This document shows, one piece after another, positions 51,277 through 59,722 of a DNA stretch of 64,000 nucleotides. How positions within the stretch are numbered: position 1 is the first letter of the stretch; every line of letters begins with the position of its first letter. The DNA is from Alicyclobacillus tolerans (GTDB taxonomy: Bacteria > Bacillota > Bacilli > Alicyclobacillales > Alicyclobacillaceae): the NCBI RefSeq assembly GCF_900142255.1, contig NZ_FRAF01000010.1:1-64000 (forward strand), read 5' to 3'. Below the pieces are notes generated by a model that was not told the origin of the DNA, did no database searches, and saw only the letters and a program-made list of their open reading frames with translations. The position numbers were made by a program, and so were the translations under genes.

Positions 51277-51305
51277 AGTATATAGCTATATGGCTAATAA
51301 AACAA
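51277..51305 (-). promoter_or_regulatory. Promoter and palindromic operator of the sdpRI-like operon
   Basis: Minus strand: -35 TTGTTT (51305-51300), 17-base spacer, -10 TATACT (51282-51277). The perfect palindrome ATATAGCTATAT (51280-51291) overlaps the -10, where an ArsR-type repressor would block polymerase. Confidence 0.6.
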
Positions 51306-51631
51306 TAGACGTAAACCCTTAGAGTCTTAAGGGCGTGCATGTATCCTGAGGAGTAGTCACGTGTTTCATGGAAATTTGAAAGTGGAAGTCTCCTGACTCT
51401 GTCACGAAAATCTATGAAGAGCAGGATAAGTCTCAGCGCAATTAAGGAAATGCTGGTTGACTAAGGATGCGAAACTTGAGTCACTAATATTTGGACAATC
51501 GTCCGTTGATTTTTTTATCAATCGATCAAAATACAAATCAAAATAAAGATTTAGAATGATCAATTGTGGTGCTAGGTTGAAAGTGTGGATACAACGAATT
51601 GAGAATGTGAAAATAAGTAAATCGATGCGAG
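51306..51631. other. Intergenic DNA with no gene seen
   Basis: No convincing frame, promoter or RNA. Borders a set of transposase and gene remnants, so probably part of the same decayed segment. Confidence 0.4.
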
Positions 51632-51766
51632 GTGTCTATAAAGGCGAAGCATTACGATAACGACTTTAAGCCCAATACCGTCAAATTGCTTTTAGAGGAT
51701 GGGAATCCAGCTTCCCAGGTGACACGTGAACTTGCCATCACCCTTAAGCCTCTGATCGGTTCATAA
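51632..51766 (+). pseudogene. IS3-family OrfA remnant
   Basis: A 44-codon frame from GTG 51632 gives KAKHYDNDFKPNTVKLLLED then GNPASQVTRELAI, the helix-turn-helix start of IS3 OrfA (pattern YxxxFKxxxVxLxxExG..xQVARELGI). It stops after TLKPLIGS; the rest of OrfA and all of OrfB are missing. No terminal repeats recognised. Confidence 0.7.
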
Positions 51767-51816
51767 TTTGACTATTCGGCAGAAAAGCTGAACAAATTTC
51801 TTATGGGGGTGTCATC

Positions 51817-52008
51817 GTGAGTGAAATCGCTCAAACACCAAAACCACCTTATTTCGCAGTGATTTTCACATCTGATGATTCTATTCAAAACTGGAAAGAG
51901 AATAAACGGCATTTGATCGCCCAAAGACCGGGGAAGTCTCAATGGTATTTAAGATACAAAACCAGAGTGACTAAAGTTGAGCGGGACTATGGGTTTGAAA
52001 AGGATTGA
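51817..52008 (+). pseudogene. Antibiotic-biosynthesis-monooxygenase-like gene with internal deletion
   Basis: A 63-codon frame from GTG 51817 with GGGGGTG before it. The N-terminus KPPYFAVIFTSD and the C-terminus NWKENKRHLIAQRPGKSQWY then YKTRVTKVERDYGF match the two ends of YqjZ-like ABM-fold proteins of about 105 residues, but the middle (about 45 residues with the substrate-binding strand and helix) is gone, leaving an in-frame joint near DDSIQ. It may still be translated, but the half-barrel could not fold normally. Reads as a deletion derivative. Confidence 0.6.
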
Positions 52009-52075
52009 CCCTAACAATAATTCGAGTCGTTCTTGGGTGTGGCGACAGGAGCGAATGTCTTCGGAGGACTTGAAT

Positions 52076-52128
52076 CCGCTAATACATTAATATAGAGCGA
52101 TGGTTTGCGAGCTTTAATGCATTAGCGG
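52076..52128. repeat. 15-bp near-perfect inverted repeat
   Basis: CCGCTAATACATTAA (52076-52090) and TTAATGCATTAGCGG (52114-52128) pair with a single mismatch across 23 bases. No T run. It lies in the 520-base gene-free stretch between the deleted monooxygenase and kdpE. Could be a mobile-element relic or a small RNA. Confidence 0.55.
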
Positions 52129-52210
52129 TCAGCAGAATACGGCATCCACCCTTTGACAGGCAGAACGATGGAATGACAAGGGATCAGAAGAGACCCTGAG
52201 AGACATGAGA

Positions 52211-52277
52211 GGGTAAGCCGTAAAGGTGTATGTAGACATCCAATGGTAAACCATATTTGGGAATCATGGGCTTACCC
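52211..52277. repeat. 9-bp inverted repeat, structured stretch
   Basis: GGGTAAGCC (52211-52219) pairs perfectly with GGCTTACCC (52269-52277); within the loop ATGGTAAACCAT is a further palindrome. Together with the repeat at 52076 it suggests a folded RNA or an old element. Nothing else was recognised from 52009 to 52532. Confidence 0.4.
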
Positions 52278-52532
52278 CTTGTTTCCGCACACCCACATGG
52301 CAAATCCAACGAATCTTCCCGCTCCATCTGTGTCATCTGTCCATCATGTCAAACATGAAAAACTGCGAATGAGCGAGAATGGGTGAGAAAACGAAAGAAC
52401 ATAGAGAGATTCTTAACTTCGTTATAATCTCAAAAGTGGCAAATAACTCATGCTAGTGATGATAAATATGGACTCCAAAAAGTAGAAATTGATTTTCAAC
52501 GGGAGCTTTGTCTAGAGAAATTAACTTGTACA

Positions 52533-53231
52533 CTAGTCTTGTTCTGCTACAAAACGATAACCAATTCCTGGTTCTGTGACAATGTAGAGAGGCTGAGTAG
52601 AATCGGTCTCTATTTTTTTTCGCAAATGACCGATATAAACTCGTAAGTAATGGGTTGAATTATTGTAGTCAACATTTCCCCATATTTGTGTTAAAAGTTG
52701 CTTGTGGGTCACTACTTTACCGGCATTTTGCATTAAAATTTTGAGTAAATCGTACTCAATGGGTGTAAGTTTTATAGTTTTTCCATGCAGTTCCACTTTT
52801 CTTTGCACAAAGTCAATGCGAATCCCTTTCAACTCAATTACAGGTTCATCGACTGTTTGACTTGCATGGCGCAGAGCAACACGGATTCTAGCAAGTAACT
52901 CATTCATGCCGAAAGGTTTAACCATGTAATCATCTGCACCCAGATCGAGGGCAGTTACCTTATCTCTTTCATCTTCCTGAACAGTTAATACAATAATCGG
53001 AACCTGCGTCCATTCACGTAGATTTTTTAATACTTCAAGCCCTGACATATCTGGTAACCCTAAATCAAGGATAATAAGATCTAGGCGATTCATGCCTGCA
53101 TTCATCATGCCCTTTTCACCACTAGAAGCTTCTATAATTTGATAGCCGTGGGCTTTTAACGTGAGTCGCAATAGTTTTTGGATAGCAGGTTCATCATCAA
53201 TGATTAAAATTTTAGCACCAGTCTGGTTCAA
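52533..53231 (-). CDS. kdpE: KdpE response regulator
   Basis: OmpR-type response regulator of 232 aa that activates kdpFABC when potassium is low. Receiver: AKILIIDDEPAIQKLLRLTL (acidic pocket), phospho-Asp in LDLIILDLGLPDMSGLEVL, PIIVLTVQEDERDK, GADDYMVKPFG (Lys). DNA-binding winged helix: LTPIEYDLLKILMQNAGKVV THKQLLTQIWG and HLRKKIETD, PGIGYRF. Its ATG overlaps the kinase stop by 4 bases. Divergent from the kdp structural genes. Confidence 0.95.
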   Translation of the reverse strand: MNQTGAKILIIDDEPAIQKLLRLTLKAHGYQIIEASSGEKGMMNAGMNRLDLIILDLGLPDMSGLEVLKNLREWTQVPIIVLTVQEDERDKVTALDLGADDYMVKPFGMNELLARIRVALRHASQTVDEPVIELKGIRIDFVQRKVELHGKTIKLTPIEYDLLKILMQNAGKVVTHKQLLTQIWGNVDYNNSTHYLRVYIGHLRKKIETDSTQPLYIVTEPGIGYRFVAEQD

Positions 53232-54862
53232 TTTTTATCATCCTTGCGAATTTTTTGGGAATGAACAGATTGAATGGGCAGTTGCACTATTATACGCGTT
53301 CCACGAGGAAATGCATTTTCAGCACGAATCTTTCCACCGTGGGCTTCAATCACAGAATGACAGATTGCTAATCCAAGGCCTGTTCCCGAAATATGTGTTG
53401 TATTACTAGCCCGATAAAATTTATTAAAAATCAAGTGCTTTTCATCATCAGGTATGCCTATACCATAATCGCGCACTTCTATATGTAAATGTTGAACATC
53501 CTTTTGAATCGAAATATCAATAGGCGAATCTTGTTCAGAATACTTTGCAGCATTGCTGATAATGTTGACTAATACTTGTTCCAATAACAATTCGTCAAGA
53601 TACATTTCGGGAATATCGCCATCTGTTGAGATATGGACGGGATGAGTTTGAAGAATTTCTTTCAAATCCGCTAAGGCAACTCCCAATATATCTAAGATAT
53701 CCGTTTCTCTTCGTTTAAGCTGCATCATACCGCTTTCAATTCTCATCATGCCGATTAAGTTAGAGACCAGACGATTCATGCGCATGGCGCCTTCACGAAT
53801 AGTAGATATCAGCTCCAAACTATCTTCAATAGACAGCTTGTCAAATGAGTCGATTAAGCCGCCTGATGCACCAATAATGGTGGTCAGAGGAGTTTTTAAC
53901 TCATGTGAAATAGAGTTGATAAGCGCTGTCCGCAGACGTTCCGACTCTGCAGCTAAATGAGCTAATTGGGCTTGCTCTTCATAGTGAATACGTGCAAGAG
54001 AGATGGCGGCCAATCCAGCAATGGCGTGTAAAATCTCAATGTGATCGCGATGAGTTGAAATGGTATAATTTCCCGGTTCACCGATACAGAGTACACCATA
54101 ATTATTTTCATCCGCTTTAAGGGGGATGTATAAAAGAGCAGCAGATTGGTAAGTTTTTGAGCCGAGACCAGCTGTTTGTCCATGACGAAATACCCATTTT
54201 AGAATATACTGGTCGGTTTTGGCCATGACCTGTTGGTCATGTGTCGTAGAAAAATAATATTTGAACTCTTTTTCTTGAGATAAAGCAATCATGGCCTGAG
54301 TATCAAAAGCATTTTCTACAAACTGTAGAATGAGGTTGATGATAGCCTCGATTTGACTGTTCGCTGCCAATTGACGACTTAATGAGTATAAAGTATTGGC
54401 GATTGCCTCTCGTCTTTTGGCCTCTTCAGCACGTCTGCGCATCTGTGAAGCTAAACTAGCCGTGAGTATGGCAACAGTTAAAAAAACTGCAAAAGATACT
54501 AGAAAGCGTAAATCACTTACTGAATAACTGAAAATTGGAGGGATAAAAAAGAAATCAAACAGTAGTAGGCCTAAGCATGCTGACAGAATGCCAGGACCCA
54601 GTCCGTAGGTTACCGATGCTATAAGAACGGGTAAAAGGTAAAGCATGGCAATGTTAACGCGATCGTACGTAAATCCGATGATAAACAAAAGTAAAGTGAG
54701 TACCCCGTTCATTCCAATCGTAACTGTATAGGCTGTCAAGCGATTTTTATTGCTGATTAGATAACGGATGATCGGGATTTTTTTGATAAATGCTATATAA
54801 CTTTTTCGATTGCCTTTATGAGTAGAGTCTAAAATCTGCCACTTAGGAGAGAAACTTTTCAT
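53228..54862 (-). CDS. kdpD: KdpD-type sensor histidine kinase lacking the N-terminal sensor half
   Basis: Sensor kinase of 544 aa; full KdpD is near 890. Present: four membrane helices (DUF4118, about 42-140, with IAMLYLLPVLIASVTYGLGP and LFDFFFIPPIFSYSVSDLRF), a GAF-like domain (about 160-300), HisKA ALINSISHELKTPLTTIIGA (His about 318), and ATPase NIISNAAKYS, DYGIGIPDDEKHLIFNKFYR, SGTGLGLAICHSVIEAHGG. Missing: the cytoplasmic KdpD domain and Usp domain, normally at the N-terminus; a short 40-residue leader takes their place. Those missing domains are encoded, twice over, by the gene at 59723. Kinase and regulator are coupled by ATGA. Confidence 0.93.
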   Translation of the reverse strand: MKSFSPKWQILDSTHKGNRKSYIAFIKKIPIIRYLISNKNRLTAYTVTIGMNGVLTLLLFIIGFTYDRVNIAMLYLLPVLIASVTYGLGPGILSACLGLLLFDFFFIPPIFSYSVSDLRFLVSFAVFLTVAILTASLASQMRRRAEEAKRREAIANTLYSLSRQLAANSQIEAIINLILQFVENAFDTQAMIALSQEKEFKYYFSTTHDQQVMAKTDQYILKWVFRHGQTAGLGSKTYQSAALLYIPLKADENNYGVLCIGEPGNYTISTHRDHIEILHAIAGLAAISLARIHYEEQAQLAHLAAESERLRTALINSISHELKTPLTTIIGASGGLIDSFDKLSIEDSLELISTIREGAMRMNRLVSNLIGMMRIESGMMQLKRRETDILDILGVALADLKEILQTHPVHISTDGDIPEMYLDELLLEQVLVNIISNAAKYSEQDSPIDISIQKDVQHLHIEVRDYGIGIPDDEKHLIFNKFYRASNTTHISGTGLGLAICHSVIEAHGGKIRAENAFPRGTRIIVQLPIQSVHSQKIRKDDKN

Positions 54863-55081
54863 TCGTCTTTCCCTCTCGAATTTTTATCGTTCCACAATTT
54901 CCTCTCTAGTTATATCTCTAATGAATCTTAAAGAGTCGATTTTTACGTTTTTTTTATGTCTAACAGCTAAATTTATCATCCAAATTGATGAAGAAGCCAT
55001 GTAAACTCAGGTCTGTAATCGAACGACAGATTGAGTGAAAAAGTGGAATGATGCAAAAACGCTTTAGAAGGGTGGTCGGAA

Positions 55082-55165
55082 ATGGGGGATTTAATTTCCA
55101 TTTTATTGTTTTGTGCCATTTTTGCGTTTTTTATTTTGGTTTATCGTTGGTTTGACAGGACATAG
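55082..55165 (+). CDS. Small membrane protein upstream of kdpF (27 aa)
   Basis: MGDLISILLFCAIFAFFILV YRWFDRT: a single hydrophobic helix with a short basic-acidic tail. AAGGGTGG is upstream. Similar short one-helix ORFs precede kdpF in some other bacteria, with Arg/Asp near the end. It may assist KdpFABC assembly; function unknown. First gene of the plus-strand kdp operon. Confidence 0.6.
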   Translation: MGDLISILLFCAIFAFFILVYRWFDRT

Positions 55166-55183
55166 AGCAAAGGAGTTGCGAAT

Positions 55184-55261
55184 ATGTGGTTTCTGCTATC
55201 GTTAGCCATTTTGCTTATGGGGTATTTAACATACGTTATTTTTCACCCGGAAAAATTTTGA
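55184..55261 (+). CDS. kdpF: KdpF, small subunit of the potassium ATPase
   Basis: 25-residue one-helix peptide MWFLLSLAILLMGYLTYVIF HPEKF, with the typical GYLxYxxxxPEKF ending of KdpF, which stabilises the KdpABC complex. AAAGGAG lies before ATG 55184. It ends 32 bases before kdpA. Confidence 0.88.
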   Translation: MWFLLSLAILLMGYLTYVIFHPEKF

Positions 55262-55293
55262 AAGGTTAAAGAGGGCTTTAGGAGGTGAACGGA

Positions 55294-57006
55294 ATGACTG
55301 TAGAAGGAATACTACAAATTTTACTGGTGCTGATTTTGATGTTTTTATTTGGAATACCGTTAGGTCGATATATCTATACTATTTTTTCCTTACAACACAG
55401 TCGAATGGATCGTCTTTTTATGCCAGTGGAACGGTTCTTATATCGATTGATTGGCGTTGATTCATCTGTGTCAATGGATTGGAAAGCATATCTCCGTGCC
55501 TTAATGTTGGTGAATTTTGTCATGCTGTTGTTTGCCTATCTTATTTTTCGCTTACAAGGTCGATTACCTCTTAATCCAGACAAAATTCCAGGAATGTCTC
55601 CTGCTCTCGCTTTTAATACAGCAGCCAGTTTTATCACCAATACAAACTGGCAAAATTATGCTGGTGAGACGTCCATGTCCTACCTAGGACAAATGCTAGG
55701 TATTACTTTTTTACAGTTCACTTCAGCAGCTACAGGCTTAGTAGCGGCAATAGCATTTGTTCGGGCAATCGTTCGCAGTAAAACGGATAATTTAGGTAAT
55801 TTTTGGGTGGATATTATTCGCGCTCATACCCGGTTGCTCCTACCGATGTCTTTTCTACTGGCCTGCGTTTTAGTCGCTCTCGGCGTTCCGGAAACTTTAC
55901 AAGGGGCCGCTATTGTACACACATTATCGGGAGATGTTCAGGTAATTGCTAGAGGACCCGTGGCGAGTTTGGAAGCCATTAAACAGCTAGGGACCAATGG
56001 AGGAGGTTTTTTTAATGCCAATTCCGCTCATCCATTTGAAGATCCAACAGCATTAACGTGTGTTCTGGAAATTTTGGCAATGGGAGTTACTGCAACAGGT
56101 TTGATATGGACGCTTGGCCTATTTCTCAAAAACCGTAAGCAGGCTATAGTCCTTTATGTTTTTTTAACAGCCATTCTGATGTTAGGTACTTTTATTATTT
56201 ATGGGAATGAAGCGGCTGGTAATCCTTTAGTTCATCAAGCGTTTGGCATTCATGGTCCCAATATGGAGGGTAAAGAAGTTCGCTTTGGTATTCCTTTGAC
56301 CAGTCTATTTACAGCTGCAACCACCGCGTATACTACGGGTGCCGTAAACGCTATGCATGACAGTTTAATGCCCATCAGCGGACTTGTACCCCTATTATTC
56401 ATGATGTTTAACGTCATTTTTGGCGGTAAAGGAGTAGGTCTTTTAAATATTTTGATGTTTTTAATCATTACAGTATTTCTTTCTGGACTGATGGTGGGTC
56501 GAACCCCAGAAATTTTTGGAAAGAAAATTGAAGCTCGGGAAGTCAAATTGGCTACAGTCGCTATGTTGGTTCATCCCTTTGTCATACTTGTTCCAACAGC
56601 GATTGCTATAGCTACCCAAGTTGGCAGAGCGTCTATTTTAAATCCAGGATTGCATGGATTTACAGAAGTCTTATACGCATTCACTTCGGCAGCAGCCAAT
56701 AATGGATCGGCTTTTGCAGGGCTAAACGGAAATACGGAATTCTATAATCTGGTGCTTGGAGTCGTCATGTTGCTTGGACGTTATATATCCATTTTGGCGA
56801 TGTTTGCTATTGCTGGGTCAATGATTCTTAAACCTATTATCCCTGCTTCGGAAGGTACGTTGAGAACAGACACTTTTTCATTCGGAGGTGTCTTTGTGGC
56901 AGTATTTGTAATTGTTGGAGCTTTGACATTTTTCCCCTTCTTAGCCATTGGACCCATTGGCGAACAGTTACAGATGATGCATACGGTTTCTCATATCGTC
57001 CACTAA
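55294..57006 (+). CDS. kdpA: KdpA, potassium-binding channel subunit
   Basis: Potassium-channel-like subunit of the Kdp ATPase, 570 aa with about ten membrane helices and four selectivity-filter repeats. Seen: [20 protein letters not shown] (first filter), [20 protein letters not shown] (second), [17 protein letters not shown] (third) and [20 protein letters not shown] (fourth). ATG 55294 with AGGAGGTG upstream. Length is normal for the family. Confidence 0.96.
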   Translation: MTVEGILQILLVLILMFLFGIPLGRYIYTIFSLQHSRMDRLFMPVERFLYRLIGVDSSVSMDWKAYLRALMLVNFVMLLFAYLIFRLQGRLPLNPDKIPGMSPALAFNTAASFITNTNWQNYAGETSMSYLGQMLGITFLQFTSAATGLVAAIAFVRAIVRSKTDNLGNFWVDIIRAHTRLLLPMSFLLACVLVALGVPETLQGAAIVHTLSGDVQVIARGPVASLEAIKQLGTNGGGFFNANSAHPFEDPTALTCVLEILAMGVTATGLIWTLGLFLKNRKQAIVLYVFLTAILMLGTFIIYGNEAAGNPLVHQAFGIHGPNMEGKEVRFGIPLTSLFTAATTAYTTGAVNAMHDSLMPISGLVPLLFMMFNVIFGGKGVGLLNILMFLIITVFLSGLMVGRTPEIFGKKIEAREVKLATVAMLVHPFVILVPTAIAIATQVGRASILNPGLHGFTEVLYAFTSAAANNGSAFAGLNGNTEFYNLVLGVVMLLGRYISILAMFAIAGSMILKPIIPASEGTLRTDTFSFGGVFVAVFVIVGALTFFPFLAIGPIGEQLQMMHTVSHIVH

Positions 57007-57031
57007 AAATGAGCAGAAGGAGGGTTATAGA

Positions 57032-59092
57032 ATGTCAGTGACAAAGGGTACGCTTTCAGCAGAAATTTTAAAAAGTTCATTTCTGGAGTCCTTCAAAAAA
57101 TTCCATCCGAAAATATTATTTCGCAATCCTGTCATGTTTGTAGTCGAGATCGGCATGTTGATTACGTTTTGGCTGACTATAGACCCTTGGGCCTTTTCTT
57201 CCAAAGTTTCTTTGGGACATGTGGCATCAGCTCGTGGATATAATTTGGCAGTCACAATAATTTTGTTTTTTACAATTCTATTCGGTAATTTTGCGGAAGC
57301 AATTGCTGAAGGAAGAGGGAAGGCGCAAGCGGAGACACTGCGTAAAACCAAAACAGAGCTTATAGCCCGCCTGCAGCAGCCAGATGGCACATTTGCTCAA
57401 GTCCCTGCCAGTAGTTTAAAAAAGGGTGATATTGTCAAAGTTGTAGCGAATGAGATTATCCCTGCCGATGGCGAAGTTTTGGAAGGTATTGGGAGTGTTG
57501 ATGAGTCCGCCATTACAGGTGAGTCTGCTCCAGTGATACGTGGCGCTGGTGGAGATTTTAGTTCTGTCACAGGTGGAACTAAATTATTGTCGGATGAGTT
57601 TTTGATACGTATAACTGTCAATCCTGGAGAATCGTTTTTGGATAAGATGATTGGACTCGTGGAAGGAGCAACTCGTCAAAAAACTCCCAACGAGTTAGCG
57701 TTATCTGTGTTGTTGGCAGGGTTAACACTCATTTTTCTCATTGTTATTGTTTGTCTGCCCCCTGTAGCTGATTATTTGGGGAAAAGCTTAAACATTGCCA
57801 CGCTCATTGCTCTGTTGGTTTGCCTAATTCCCACAACCATAGGAGCTTTGCTCTCGGCTATTGGCATTGCTGGTATGGATCGCGTGATTCGCTTTAACGT
57901 TATTGCCAAATCTGGTAAAGCGGTGGAAGCTGCCGGAGATGTCAATACGTTGATTTTGGATAAAACCGGAACAATTACAATAGGTAATCGATTGGCTTCA
58001 GAGTTTATTCCTGTTGGTGGTCATGAAGAAAAGGAATTAGCCGAGCAAGCAGTCCTATCTTCTTTGTTTGATGAAACGCCCGAAGGTCGTTCTGTGGTTG
58101 AGCTTGGTCAAACTATGGATATTCAATTGCGTCGCGAGGATTATGTTGATGCGGAGAATGTTGAATTTAGTGCGGACACACGAATGAGCGGATTAAATCT
58201 TAAGAATGGCTTCATTATCCGTAAAGGGGCAGTAGATGCCATCAAACGATATGTTCAAGAACAGGGCGGGGAAATCCCGGAAGACTTGGATCACTACACT
58301 GAACTGATTGCCAAAGATGGCGGTACGCCTTTGGCAGTCATGGTGAATAAAGAAATTTACGGTTTGATTTATCTGAAAGATATTGTTAAGCCGGGAATGC
58401 GCGAACGATTTGCTGAGCTGCGCAAAATGGGGATTAAAACAGTTATGTGTACGGGAGATAATCCGTTGACAGCCGCAACCATTGCTAAAGAAGCTGGAGT
58501 AGATGATTTTATAGCAGAAGCTAAGCCTGAGGATAAGATGCAGTTAATCCAGCGAGAACAAGAACAGGGAAAATTGGTGGCTATGTCTGGTGATGGTACG
58601 AATGATGCGCCCGCCTTGGCTCAGGCGGATGTGGGCCTAGCTATGAATACTGGTACGGCAGCTGCTAAAGAGGCAGGAAATATGGTCGATCTCGACTCTG
58701 ATCCGACCAAGCTGATTGAAGTAGTTTCCATTGGTAAACAGTTATTGATAACGCGTGGAGCTTTGACCACTTTCTCCATTGCTAATGATGTAGCGAAATA
58801 TTTTGCCATCATACCTGCCATGTTTGTAACGATGATTCCCTCACTACAAGTTTTGAATATTATGCACCTTTCTAGTCCAAGAAGCGCTATTCTTTCTGCG
58901 CTTATCTTTAATGCGTTGGTGATACCAGCTTTGATTCCAATTGCAATGCGTGGTGTTAAGTATCGCCCAATGAGTGCTACCCAGATGTTGATTCGTAATC
59001 TACTCATTTTTGGAGTGGGTGGGGTCATAGTTCCTTTTGCGGGCATTAAGCTCATTGATGTGATATTGACAGCAACGGGTTGGTTTTCCTAA
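57032..59092 (+). CDS. kdpB: KdpB, P-type ATPase subunit
   Basis: Catalytic P-type ATPase subunit, 686 aa. Actuator motif [13 protein letters not shown] (TGES), phosphorylation motif [13 protein letters not shown] (Asp near 312), nucleotide domain RKGAVDAI, hinge [20 protein letters not shown]. Membrane helices are where expected, with [20 protein letters not shown] as the family stretch. Drives potassium across KdpA at the cost of ATP. It follows kdpA by 25 bases with AGAAGGAGGG before the ATG. Confidence 0.96.
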   Translation: MSVTKGTLSAEILKSSFLESFKKFHPKILFRNPVMFVVEIGMLITFWLTIDPWAFSSKVSLGHVASARGYNLAVTIILFFTILFGNFAEAIAEGRGKAQAETLRKTKTELIARLQQPDGTFAQVPASSLKKGDIVKVVANEIIPADGEVLEGIGSVDESAITGESAPVIRGAGGDFSSVTGGTKLLSDEFLIRITVNPGESFLDKMIGLVEGATRQKTPNELALSVLLAGLTLIFLIVIVCLPPVADYLGKSLNIATLIALLVCLIPTTIGALLSAIGIAGMDRVIRFNVIAKSGKAVEAAGDVNTLILDKTGTITIGNRLASEFIPVGGHEEKELAEQAVLSSLFDETPEGRSVVELGQTMDIQLRREDYVDAENVEFSADTRMSGLNLKNGFIIRKGAVDAIKRYVQEQGGEIPEDLDHYTELIAKDGGTPLAVMVNKEIYGLIYLKDIVKPGMRERFAELRKMGIKTVMCTGDNPLTAATIAKEAGVDDFIAEAKPEDKMQLIQREQEQGKLVAMSGDGTNDAPALAQADVGLAMNTGTAAAKEAGNMVDLDSDPTKLIEVVSIGKQLLITRGALTTFSIANDVAKYFAIIPAMFVTMIPSLQVLNIMHLSSPRSAILSALIFNALVIPALIPIAMRGVKYRPMSATQMLIRNLLIFGVGGVIVPFAGIKLIDVILTATGWFS

Positions 59093-59115
59093 AAAGACGA
59101 GAAAGGGGTGCCAGG

Positions 59116-59694
59116 ATGGTCAATATTATTCGTTCTATTCGCTTCACGATAGTGTTTGCTGTGATTTTAGGAATTTTCTATCCCTTAGCAGTATTAGGTA
59201 TTGGGCAATGGTTTTTTCCATGGCAAGCTAATGGAAGTTTAGTCACATTCCATCATCATAAAGTAGGTTCTATGCTTATTGCACAAGCAGTAAATCAACC
59301 AGGACTGTTTCAACCTCGCCCTTCAGCAGTGCAATATAATGCAGATGGCTCTGGAGGTTCTAATTTGGGTCCAACGAATCCAGCATTACTTAAAGAAATT
59401 CAACAAAATATCCAAAAAATAGAGAAACAAAATCCCAATATACCTATTCAAGAGATACCCACAAGTATGGTGGAATCTTCAGCATCGGGCCTGGATCCGG
59501 ATATTACGTTACGAGATGCGCAACTACAAATTAGCCGGATCGCTCAAGTTACTGGCCTTTCGAAGAACTGGTTAGAACAATTGATAAAAAAGGATACCAT
59601 CCATCCAACATTCGGTATTTGGGGGGTGCCTATGCTCAATGTGATGCAATTAAATTTAGCTATTGAAAAGAAATTACAAAACTCAAAAGAGTAA
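59116..59694 (+). CDS. kdpC: KdpC subunit
   Basis: Assembly and affinity subunit with one N-terminal helix, 192 aa. IRFTIVFAVILGIFYPLAVL is the helix; family motifs follow: LFQPRPSAVQYNADGSGGSN LGPTNPALL, IPTSMVESSASGLDPDITLR DAQLQISRIAQ and PMLNVMQLNLAIEKKL. ATG 59116 is set by AAAGGGGTG, overlapping no gene (the frame extends back into kdpB). Confidence 0.94.
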   Translation: MVNIIRSIRFTIVFAVILGIFYPLAVLGIGQWFFPWQANGSLVTFHHHKVGSMLIAQAVNQPGLFQPRPSAVQYNADGSGGSNLGPTNPALLKEIQQNIQKIEKQNPNIPIQEIPTSMVESSASGLDPDITLRDAQLQISRIAQVTGLSKNWLEQLIKKDTIHPTFGIWGVPMLNVMQLNLAIEKKLQNSKE

Positions 59695-59722
59695 AATCCA
59701 TAGTTAAAGACGAGGTGTTAGG

